Source: Sphingomonadaceae bacterium (GTDB lineage Bacteria > Pseudomonadota > Alphaproteobacteria > Sphingomonadales > Sphingomonadaceae). From it: DNA of 5,756 bases. Below are positions 1-5,319 of this stretch, in pieces (the first letter of the stretch is position 1; each line of letters opens with the position of its first letter). Both the position numbers and the translations under genes were made by a program. The notes beneath the pieces were generated by a model. That model searched no databases. It had not been told where the DNA came from and was given only the letters and a program-made list of their open reading frames with translations. The DNA lies in NCBI GenBank assembly GCA_947446935.1, contig CANFIV010000117.1, forward strand, positions 1 to 5,756, read 5' to 3'.

Positions 1-526
1 AGCCATTGCGGCCCGAGGCATAGAGCACCGGAAATTCGAGCTGCTCGTCGTTGGCTTCAAGGCTCACGAACAGATCGAACACTTCGTCGAGCACTTCCTG
101 TGTGCGCTCGTCCTGGCGGTCGATCTTGTTGACGACCACGATGGGCTTCAGACCCAGCGCCAGCGCCTTGCCGGTGACGAATTTGGTCTGCGGCATGGCG
201 CCTTCGCTGCTGTCGACCAGCAGAATCACGCCGTCGACCATCGAGAGGATGCGCTCCACCTCGCCGCCGAAGTCGGCGTGGCCCGGCGTATCGACGATGT
301 TGATGCGGGTGCCTTCCCATTCGACCGAGGTGCACTTGGCCAGAATCGTGATCCCGCGTTCTGTTTCCAGATCGTTGGAATCCATCGCGCGCTCTTCGAT
401 GCGCTGGTTGTCGCGGAAGGTGCCGGATTGGCGGAACAACTGGTCGACCAGCGTGGTTTTGCCGTGGTCGACGTGCGCGATGATCGCGATATTGCGCTGT
501 TTAAGGGAAACGGGGGCGCTGGCCAT
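1..526 (-). CDS. typA: Ribosome-associated translational GTPase TypA/BipA, N-terminal part (runs off the left edge)
   Basis: The first 175 codons are visible, starting at the ATG at 526-524 and reading without a stop to the window edge. This is the GTPase domain of TypA/BipA, a relative of elongation factor G that binds the 70S ribosome and helps ribosome assembly and growth under stress such as cold. All the G motifs are in order: G1 AHVDHGKT at residues 17-24, the switch I motif RGITI at 57-61, G3 DTPGH at 79-83 and G4 NKID at 133-136. The short N-terminal lead ([16 protein letters not shown]) and the stretch [10 protein letters not shown] after G1 fit TypA rather than EF-G, LepA or a tetracycline-resistance protein. 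The family is about 600 residues, so roughly 70 percent lies outside. No strong Shine-Dalgarno precedes the start; a weak GAAAG sits about 8 bases upstream. It is transcribed divergently from the DUF805 gene. Confidence 0.96.
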   Translation of the reverse strand, partial: MASAPVSLKQRNIAIIAHVDHGKTTLVDQLFRQSGTFRDNQRIEERAMDSNDLETERGITILAKCTSVEWEGTRINIVDTPGHADFGGEVERILSMVDGVILLVDSSEGAMPQTKFVTGKALALGLKPIVVVNKIDRQDERTQEVLDEVFDLFVSLEANDEQLEFPVLYASGRNG

Positions 527-553
527 GGGTATGCTTTCGATTGATATCTCGGG

Positions 554-616
554 TTCGGCGCGCGCAGCAGGCAGCGCGCCGTGCCCGGCTTTGGGGCCGG
601 GGCTTCGGCGCGCGCA
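554..616. repeat. 13 bp perfect direct repeat TTCGGCGCGCGCA, two copies 50 bp apart
   Basis: Copies lie at 554-566 and 604-616. Between them is GCGCGCC at 574-580, complementary to the GGCGCGC core of each copy (557-563 and 607-613), so the centre could pair with either. A further 6 bp stem (CCCGGC at 584-589 with GCCGGG at 596-601) sits inside. This lies 28 to 90 bases upstream of the typA start. The identity is seen directly; any function is inference, and the local GC richness raises the chance of coincidence. Confidence 0.6.
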
Positions 617-641
617 TACCTGCAATTGTGCGCTGCGGCAA
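613..641 (-). promoter_or_regulatory. Weak candidate sigma-70-type promoter for typA
   Basis: Read on the minus strand, TTGCCG (641-636) and TATGCG (618-613) are separated by exactly 17 bases. The -35 hexamer matches the consensus at four of six positions, the -10 at only three. Transcription would begin near 606 and give a leader of about 80 bases. The weak -10 keeps this tentative. Confidence 0.2.
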
Positions 642-653
642 GGGAGCGCGGCG

Positions 654-666
654 GGCAAGGCTTGCC
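654..666. promoter_or_regulatory. 13 bp palindrome GGCAAG-G-CTTGCC, possible operator
   Basis: Perfect 6 bp arms flank one central base, 56 bp upstream of the DUF805 start codon and inside the divergent spacer. The size and symmetry fit a dimeric repressor site, but the loop is too short for an RNA hairpin of this form. No regulator is encoded nearby, so the role is a guess. Confidence 0.3.
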
Positions 667-707
667 GTGCCGGTCGATTCATGGCTCAACACTGGTTCGG
701 CTGAGAC

Positions 708-715
708 AAAAGGAG
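708..715 (+). promoter_or_regulatory. Shine-Dalgarno site of the DUF805 gene
   Basis: AAAAGGAG lies seven bases before the ATG at 723. It is the strongest ribosome binding site in the window and fixes that start against upstream alternatives in other frames. Confidence 0.85.
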
Positions 716-722
716 CTTCGCG

Positions 723-1139
723 ATGAACTGGATGCTGCTGCCCTACCGGCGCTATGCCGATTTCTCCGGCCGCTCGCGCCGCCGCGAATACTGGATGTTC
801 CTGCTGTTCTATATCCTGGTCTACATCGGCCTCAGCGTGCTTTTCGGCACCAATGAGGCAGTGCGCACACCTACCGGCTTCGGCTATGGCAGCCGCCTGA
901 TTGGTGGGGCAGGGATCGTAGGCGCCCTGTTTGCCCTATTCAGCTTCGTGCCCAGCCTCGCGCTTTCGGTGCGCCGCCTGCATGATCAGGACCGCAGCGG
1001 TTGGATGCTGCTGCTCGGCCTGATCCCGTTTTTCGGCGGCATTATCCTGATCGTGTTCATGTGCCTCGATGGAACCCGCGGCCCCAATAGCTATGGCCCC
1101 GATCCCAAGAATCCCAGCAACGCCGACGTGTTCAGTTGA
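723..1139 (+). CDS. DUF805 family inner-membrane protein
   Basis: A 138-residue protein of the DUF805 family (YhaH/YhaI-like), small bacterial membrane proteins of unknown function. The hallmarks are present: an N-terminal aromatic and basic motif at residues 11-25 (YADFSGRSRRREYWMF), the central RRLHDQDRSGWM at 84-95, and the C-terminal GTRGPNSYGPDP at 117-128. Three or four hydrophobic segments are seen, at about 23-42, 58-82 (possibly a pair) and 93-115; the Arg-rich stretch at 17-21 before the first suggests a cytoplasmic N-terminus. Length is normal for the family. The start is set by an AAAAGGAG site seven bases upstream. It stands alone, divergent from typA and convergent with the ABC permease gene, so the context gives no role. 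The family assignment is firm; the function is unknown. Confidence 0.93.
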   Translation: MNWMLLPYRRYADFSGRSRRREYWMFLLFYILVYIGLSVLFGTNEAVRTPTGFGYGSRLIGGAGIVGALFALFSFVPSLALSVRRLHDQDRSGWMLLLGLIPFFGGIILIVFMCLDGTRGPNSYGPDPKNPSNADVFS

Positions 1140-1142
1140 GGC

Positions 1143-1168
1143 AAGCGCGGCGAAGCCGCTTTCGATTT
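1143..1168 (+). terminator. Probable intrinsic terminator after the DUF805 gene
   Basis: Seven bases after the stop, GCGGC (1147-1151) pairs with GCCGC (1155-1159) across a GAA loop; AAG at 1143-1145 can add pairs to TTT at 1160-1162 past one bulged C. TTTCGATTT follows, an interrupted T-tract in the plus direction. The stem is short but well placed. In the opposite direction no T-tract follows, so it probably serves only the DUF805 transcript. Confidence 0.45.
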
Positions 1169-1209
1169 CAGGTATGGAACAAGCGATAGGCTGCGGCTGC
1201 GCGCAACCC

Positions 1210-1229
1210 CTCTGCGCCTCTGCGTGAAA
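1210..1229. repeat. Tandem 'CTCTGCG' intergenic repeat
   Basis: Two adjacent octamers, CTCTGCGC (1210-1217) and CTCTGCGT (1218-1225), are followed by GAAA. On the other strand this reads TTTCACGCAGAGGCGCAGAG, a form I recall as a common dispersed intergenic repeat in many bacterial genomes, including sphingomonads. It sits just downstream of the ABC permease stop, between convergent genes. GCGCA (1201-1205) and TGCGC (1213-1217) can also form a 5 bp stem, without a T-tract. Confidence 0.5.
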
Positions 1230-1235
1230 CCAAAT

Positions 1236-3803
1236 TCAAAGCGCCCGCAGCGCCTCCGCCGGTCGCGTCCGCAGTACTGAGAGCGAGCCCACCACCGCCA
1301 GCACCAACACAAGCCCCACACCGGCAGCAAGCACGCCCAGCACACGCGCCCAATCGGGCGACCAGCTGAATTCGAACAACTGAACCACCACCAGCCACCC
1401 CGTGCCGCAGCCCAGCGCCAGCGCCACTGCCGCCAGCACCGCGCAGAGCAACGCATACTCTGTGAGCAGCAGCGCCAGTAGCTGCCCCCGGCTCGCGCCC
1501 AGCACGCGCAGGATTACGCTGTCATACTGCCGCGCGGCCCGCGCCGCCGCAATCGCGCCGGCCAGAACCGCCAGCCCCGCCAGAATTGCCACGCTGGCGG
1601 CAGCAAACACTGCCGTGCCCATCTGTCCCAGCAAAGTCCGGGCCTGCCCCAGCACCGGCCCCACCTCGATCACCGAGCTTTCCGGTAGCGCGCGCACCAG
1701 CCCGGAAAGAATGCTTCGCCGCACATCTGCGCGCTTCTCCGGCGTTGCCAGCGTGATTGTCGCAGCAAAGGTGTGCGGCGCATCCGCCAGCGCATTGGGG
1801 CTGAACACCAACGCGTAGTTGAACCCGAACGAGGTCCAGTCGATCTGCCGCAGCGAAGCCACCCGGGCGCTTCGCTCGGTGCCGAGCAGACTGATCCGCA
1901 GCATGTCGCCTACCTTCAGTCCGATGGCCTTGGCCTGATCGGCATCGACAGAGACCAGCGGTTCGCCCGCATAGCCCTTCGGCCACCACTTGCCTTCGGT
2001 CAGTATGTTGCCCTGCGGCACTGCGTCGGCATAAGTCAGGCCCCGGTCCCCGCGCAGCGCCCACGCGGCATCGGGAATGGACTTGAGGCTGGCGACCTCG
2101 GTCATCGCGCCTTCAGGTCCATAAGCAAGGATGGTTCCCCGCAGCGAGGGCACCATCCGCACTTCCGCGCGCGGTGCGGTGCGATGAACCAGCGCCTTGA
2201 ACGTCTCCGCGCCGGCCCCGCGCGGCACATCCAGCACGAAGTAATCGGGCGCACGTGCCGGAATGCGGCTGGCTATATTGGCGTCGATGGAGGTTTGAAT
2301 CACCGCCAGCAGAACAAACGCGGCGAGCGCAAAGCCGAGCGCCACCACCAGTGCGGCCGTCTGTGCGCCGGGCCGATGCAGGTTCCCCAACGCCATACGC
2401 AGGATCGCCCCTTTGGGCCGCGGCATCCGCGCCGCCAGTTTGGCGAGCCCTTGGCCCAGCAGCGCCAGCAGGCCGAACACCAGCGCCGCGCCGCCCAGAA
2501 AGCCTGCCGCCAGCCACGGTTGCGGAGACGTCAACACTGCCAGTCCCGCAATCCCGCCAAGCCCCAAGCCCACCGGCAAGATCCACAGCGGTGGCCGGCC
2601 AAACCGCCAGCGCCCACCCACCGGTGCCACCCGCGCGCGCAGCAGCGCCATTGCCGGAATCCGCCGCGCCGCCAGCAAGGGCGGCGCTGCAAACGAAAGC
2701 GCGATCAACAGCCCATAAGTCGCCGCAATCGCCAAGGCCCCCGCATTCACCGTAAAACCCGGCGGAATCGGCAGCAGCCCTGAAAGCGCCTGTGCCAGGA
2801 GCGGCGTGATCATGACGCCCAGCAGCAGCCCCAGAGCAATGGCCGCCCCCGCTGCTGCCGCGATCTGCAGCAGGTAAATCCGCACAATGTCACCCGCGCC
2901 CGCGCCCAGAATCTTCAAGGTCGCTATGCTCGCCCGCCGCGCCTCAAGGTAGGATGAAACACCGCCCGCAATACCGATCCCGGCAATCCCCAGCGCCGCC
3001 AGCGCCACCAGCACCAGAAACTGGCCCATGCGCGAAACGAACCGGTCGAGACCCGGAGAAGCCTTGTCGCGCGTCTTGGCGTCAAATCCGCCCGCCGGAA
3101 ATCGCGCCTTGAATGCGTCCGCCAATGCCGCCGGATCGGCCTTGGCCGGCAGCCGCAGCCGGTATTTCCACCGCGCCATGCTGCCCACTTGCACAAGGCC
3201 CGAGCGCCCAAGCGCCTCGTCGCTCACGATCACCGTCGGTCCCAGCGCAAAGCCTTCGCTCAGTTGATCAGGCTCGTTCGCAATCACCCCGCCGATCACC
3301 AACGTGGCCGTGCCGATCATCATGCGGTCGCCGGGCTTCACACTCAGCCGGTCCGCCACGCCCGGCGCGATCCAAGCCGTCATGCCTTGCGGTGCCCCTG
3401 CGAGCCGTCCGCCTTCCAGGCGAAACTGCCCATAAAGCGGCCAGCGCGCATCAACGGCCTTCAATTCCACGGGCACCGCATCTTCAGAAAGATCCGATTG
3501 CCGTGCCCCGGTCGTCCTTGCCATCGCCTGCAGCCGCGCGCCCGCCGAGACCGTGCCCAGCGCGCGCATTGCCGAAAGCTCTTCCGAGGTGGCCTCGCGT
3601 CCGGAAAGCGTCAATTGCAGATCGCCGCCCAGCATGGCCTGTCCGCGCGTCGCCAGTTCCCCACTGATCGCGCCCGTCAGCGTGCCGATTGCCGCCAGCG
3701 CCGCCGTGCCCAGCACCAGGCACACGATCAGCAGCCGCAGCCCGCGAAACCGCCAGTCGAGCCCGCGCCGCGCCAACCGCCAAGCGAGCGCCCAACGGCT
3801 CAC
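1236..3803 (-). CDS. ybbP: FtsX-like ABC transporter permease, YbbP type (partner of YbbA and TesA)
   Basis: An 855-residue permease of the MacB/FtsX superfamily, of the two-lobed YbbP kind (COG3127). By eye there are ten membrane segments: about 21-43; a periplasmic domain 44-255; segments near 259-283, 308-335, 352-378, 405-423, 430-455 and 480-505; a second periplasmic domain about 506-725; then 727-755, 772-807 and 820-845. The FtsX repeat appears twice, with matching cytoplasmic motifs RRASIATLKILGA at 289-301 and RQYDSVILRVLGA at 758-770. The C-terminal LRTRPAEALR is typical. Such permeases transmit ATPase motion to the periplasm rather than pumping small solutes; in E. coli the gene sits beside tesA. 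The start is GTG (3803-3801), overlapping the ATPase stop as GTGA, so translation is probably coupled and this start is well supported. The name rests on architecture and neighbours; the substrate is unknown. Confidence 0.93.
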   Translation of the reverse strand: MSRWALAWRLARRGLDWRFRGLRLLIVCLVLGTAALAAIGTLTGAISGELATRGQAMLGGDLQLTLSGREATSEELSAMRALGTVSAGARLQAMARTTGARQSDLSEDAVPVELKAVDARWPLYGQFRLEGGRLAGAPQGMTAWIAPGVADRLSVKPGDRMMIGTATLVIGGVIANEPDQLSEGFALGPTVIVSDEALGRSGLVQVGSMARWKYRLRLPAKADPAALADAFKARFPAGGFDAKTRDKASPGLDRFVSRMGQFLVLVALAALGIAGIGIAGGVSSYLEARRASIATLKILGAGAGDIVRIYLLQIAAAAGAAIALGLLLGVMITPLLAQALSGLLPIPPGFTVNAGALAIAATYGLLIALSFAAPPLLAARRIPAMALLRARVAPVGGRWRFGRPPLWILPVGLGLGGIAGLAVLTSPQPWLAAGFLGGAALVFGLLALLGQGLAKLAARMPRPKGAILRMALGNLHRPGAQTAALVVALGFALAAFVLLAVIQTSIDANIASRIPARAPDYFVLDVPRGAGAETFKALVHRTAPRAEVRMVPSLRGTILAYGPEGAMTEVASLKSIPDAAWALRGDRGLTYADAVPQGNILTEGKWWPKGYAGEPLVSVDADQAKAIGLKVGDMLRISLLGTERSARVASLRQIDWTSFGFNYALVFSPNALADAPHTFAATITLATPEKRADVRRSILSGLVRALPESSVIEVGPVLGQARTLLGQMGTAVFAAASVAILAGLAVLAGAIAAARAARQYDSVILRVLGASRGQLLALLLTEYALLCAVLAAVALALGCGTGWLVVVQLFEFSWSPDWARVLGVLAAGVGLVLVLAVVGSLSVLRTRPAEALRAL

Positions 3804-4498
3804 GAAACTTCGTCGGAGAGTATCCGCCCGTCCTCAAGCCGCACGATCCGTTGGCAGCGCTTCGCCAAGGCCTCGTCATGCGTAACCAGCAGCAAGGTCG
3901 CCCCCGCATCCGCCGCGCGCGCAAACAGGAGATCGGCCACCGCATCGCCGTTCTTGTGATCGAGATTGCCCGTCGGCTCATCGGCAAAGACCAGCGCCGG
4001 GCGCGGGGCGAGCGCGCGGGCAATTGCCACGCGCTGCTGCTCGCCGCCCGAAAGCTGCGCCGGATAGTGCCGCATGCGGTGGCCAAGCCCGACCGCCTCC
4101 AGCGCCGCCGCCGCCCGCATCGCCGCGTCGGGCATCCCTGCCAGCTCCAGTGGCGTCGCCACGTTCTCCAGCGCGGTCATGGTCGGCAGCAAGTGGAATG
4201 CCTGCAGCACCACCCCGATGCGCCCGCGCCGCGCCGTCGCCAGCGCATCTTCACTCAGCGCCATAAAATCCTGGCCCGCCACCCGCAGCGAGCCTCCACT
4301 CGCACGCTCCAGCCCAGCAAGCACCGCCAGCAGCGAGCTCTTGCCCGAACCCGAAGGCCCCAGCAGCGCCAGCGTCTCGCCCGGCATCACGCTCAGGCTG
4401 ACCCCGCGCAGAATATCGACCCGCGCCTCGCCTGAGCCAAGGCTCAGCGTCAGGTCTTGGGCTTCGATGATGGGCGAACTATTGGCGGATGCAGTCAC
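3800..4498 (-). CDS. ybbA: ABC transporter ATP-binding protein, YbbA type
   Basis: A 232-residue cytoplasmic ATPase of the LolD/MacB/YbbA group (COG4181), which drives the permease encoded directly downstream. All nucleotide-binding motifs are intact: Walker A GPSGSGKS at residues 47-54, Q-loop Gln99, signature LSGGEQQR at 149-156, Walker B ALVFADEP at 168-175 with catalytic Glu174, D-loop GNLD at 177-180, and switch His207 in THDE. Length is normal. Translation begins at GTG (4498-4496): an in-frame TAG lies at 4507-4505, only two codons before it, so no longer start is possible. No clear Shine-Dalgarno is visible, only a GGG adjoining the start codon. Its stop overlaps the permease start by four bases. 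The gene is divergent from the esterase gene across 57 bp, as in E. coli tesA-ybbA. LolD is the main alternative, but the single long two-lobed permease and the esterase neighbour favour YbbA. Confidence 0.94.
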   Translation of the reverse strand: MTASANSSPIIEAQDLTLSLGSGEARVDILRGVSLSVMPGETLALLGPSGSGKSSLLAVLAGLERASGGSLRVAGQDFMALSEDALATARRGRIGVVLQAFHLLPTMTALENVATPLELAGMPDAAMRAAAALEAVGLGHRMRHYPAQLSGGEQQRVAIARALAPRPALVFADEPTGNLDHKNGDAVADLLFARAADAGATLLLVTHDEALAKRCQRIVRLEDGRILSDEVS

Positions 4499-4509
4499 CC
4501 CGCGCTAAT
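4482..4509 (+). promoter_or_regulatory. Candidate promoter for the esterase gene tesA
   Basis: TTGGCG (4482-4487) and GCTAAT (4504-4509) are 16 bases apart, each matching the sigma-70 consensus at four of six positions. Transcription would start near 4516, about 40 bases before the ATG. The -35 lies within the 5' coding end of the divergent ATPase gene, as expected when only 57 bp separate the two starts. This is a match by eye only. Confidence 0.3.
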
Positions 4510-4519
4510 GACATGGATC

Positions 4520-4536
4520 GGTTGCACCTCGCAACC
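4520..4536. promoter_or_regulatory. Centred inverted repeat GGTTGC-N5-GCAACC in the tesA/ybbA divergent spacer
   Basis: Perfect 6 bp arms (4520-4525 and 4531-4536) flank five bases. The centre, 4528, is within a base of the midpoint of the 57 bp spacer, so it is almost equidistant from the two start codons. This is the expected place for an operator controlling both transcripts, or for a small leader hairpin in either mRNA. No cognate regulator is in the window. Confidence 0.4.
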
Positions 4537-4544
4537 TAGCCCTT

Positions 4545-4549
4545 GAGGA
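4545..4549 (+). promoter_or_regulatory. Shine-Dalgarno site of tesA
   Basis: GAGGA lies six bases before the ATG at 4556 and fixes that start, which places the lipoprotein signal at the very N-terminus. Confidence 0.75.
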
Positions 4550-4555
4550 CTCCCG

Positions 4556-5236
4556 ATGCGCCGCCTCGCCTTGCTCCTGCTTGCAGCACTCGCCGGCTGC
4601 TCAAATCCGGCACCGACGCCGGAAGCCCCCAAGGCCGCGACGACCACAGCCGCCATCCCGGCCGACGCTCCCGTCATCCTCGCCTTTGGAGACAGCCTAT
4701 ACGCGGGCTACCGGCTCGCGCCGGGGGAGGGCTACCCGCCCAAACTCGAGGCCGCCTTGAATGCGAATGGCGTAAAGGCCCGCATCGTGAACGCCGGCGT
4801 TTCGGGCGATACCACCGCCGCCGCGCTCGACCGGCTCACGTTCACGCTCGACAACCAGAAGGCGAAACCCAGCCTCGTCCTCGTCGGCCTCGGCGGCAAC
4901 GACATGCTGCGCGGCCTTCCGCCTGCGCAGACCCGGGCCAATCTCGATGCCATCCTCACCGAGCTCGACAAGCGCCAGATCCCCGCGCTCCTCACCGGCA
5001 TGCTCGCCGCGCCCAACATGGGGAAAGACTACGTCAGCGCGTTCAACCCGATCTATCCGGCGCTTGCCAAGAAGCACAAAGCCGCGCTCGTGCCGTTTTT
5101 TCTGCAAGCCGTGATCGGCAACGATGCCCTGCTGCTGGACGATCACATTCACCCCAATGCGCAGGGTGTAGACAAGATTGTCGCCGCTACGCGAACCGCA
5201 GTCGCCAAGGCGCTGGAAGCCGCCACCAAGCGCTGA
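4556..5236 (+). CDS. tesA: Lipoprotein GDSL esterase, TesA family (arylesterase / lysophospholipase L1 / thioesterase I)
   Basis: A 226-residue SGNH/GDSL hydrolase that cleaves ester or thioester bonds of acyl substrates in the periplasm. The catalytic blocks are complete: block I FGDSLYAGY at residues 44-52 with nucleophile Ser47; block II NAGVSGDTT at 79-87 with oxyanion Gly84; block III GGND at 113-116 with Asn115; block V DDHIHPN at 195-201 with Asp196 and His199. The N-terminus MRRLALLLLAALAGC is a signal peptide ending in a lipobox (LAGC, residues 12-15), so Cys15 should be lipidated; Ser16 follows, which in the E. coli Lol rule predicts the outer membrane. A Pro/Ala/Thr-rich linker of about 22 residues (17-38) tethers the enzyme. 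E. coli TesA has an ordinary cleaved signal and is soluble, so anchoring is a notable difference. It is divergent from ybbA-ybbP, as in E. coli. Family assignment is firm; substrate preference is not visible. Confidence 0.95.
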   Translation: MRRLALLLLAALAGCSNPAPTPEAPKAATTTAAIPADAPVILAFGDSLYAGYRLAPGEGYPPKLEAALNANGVKARIVNAGVSGDTTAAALDRLTFTLDNQKAKPSLVLVGLGGNDMLRGLPPAQTRANLDAILTELDKRQIPALLTGMLAAPNMGKDYVSAFNPIYPALAKKHKAALVPFFLQAVIGNDALLLDDHIHPNAQGVDKIVAATRTAVAKALEAATKR

Positions 5237-5274
5237 GTGTCACCTGCAAACGGAAGGTGGCGCACCTCCTTCCC

Positions 5275-5296
5275 CCCTTCCCGCTTGCGGGAGGGG
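5275..5296. terminator. GC-rich hairpin with CTTG tetraloop between convergent tesA and recF
   Basis: Bases 5275-5283 pair with 5288-5296 over nine positions (one T-G wobble), closing a CTTG loop, a stable tetraloop type. It lies 38 bases after the tesA stop and 23 bases from the recF stop, so it could terminate both transcripts. Neither side has a T-tract; on the plus strand a G-rich tract follows instead. The core CTTCCCGCTTGCGGGAGGG resembles a dispersed intergenic element that I recall from sphingomonad and other alphaproteobacterial genomes. Confidence 0.5.
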
Positions 5297-5313
5297 CAGG
5301 GGTGGGCAGGGGT
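5289..5313 (+). repeat. Tandem 10 bp repeat GGGCAGGGGT with G-quadruplex potential
   Basis: GGGCAGGGGT occurs twice without a gap, at 5294-5303 and 5304-5313. With the hairpin's 3' arm this makes five G-runs: 5289-5291, 5293-5296, 5299-5302, 5304-5306 and 5309-5312, with spacers of one or two bases. That meets the usual four-run G-quadruplex pattern on the plus strand, which is the sense strand of the tesA 3' untranslated RNA. Confidence 0.65.
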
Positions 5314-5319
5314 CATACC

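Larger units (their letters stand above)
527..722. other. Divergent intergenic region between typA and the DUF805 gene
   Basis: These 196 bases separate the two divergent start codons and must hold both promoters. The half near typA is extremely GC-rich and carries a 13 bp direct repeat and two GC hairpins; the half near the DUF805 gene carries a 13 bp palindrome and a good ribosome binding site. Small open frames cross it but lack convincing starts and resemble no family I recognise, so I treat it as non-coding. Confidence 0.7.

Noticed and set aside
51..704. A 217-codon plus-strand open frame across the typA start
   Set aside because: It is antisense to the G motifs of TypA and Ser/Arg-rich without a family signature; the minus-strand reading is clearly the gene.
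1773..2783. A 336-codon plus-strand open frame opposite the permease gene
   Set aside because: It is rich in Arg, Gln, Pro and His, has no recognisable domain and no ribosome binding site, and lies wholly antisense to a well-supported permease; long antisense frames are expected in GC-rich DNA.
3189..4435. Overlapping plus-strand frames of about 250 codons opposite the ATPase and permease genes
   Set aside because: Both have low-complexity Arg/Ala/Pro/Gln composition, no motifs and full antisense overlap with conserved ABC motifs on the minus strand.
4499..4540. A sigma-70 promoter for ybbA read on the minus strand (TTGCGA with CATTAG)
   Set aside because: The -10 matches only three positions and would place the transcription start at or past the GTG start codon; the real promoter probably lies further into the tesA 5' end.
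4697..5152. A 151-codon minus-strand open frame inside tesA
   Set aside because: It is antisense to the intact catalytic blocks of the esterase and has no ribosome binding site or domain.
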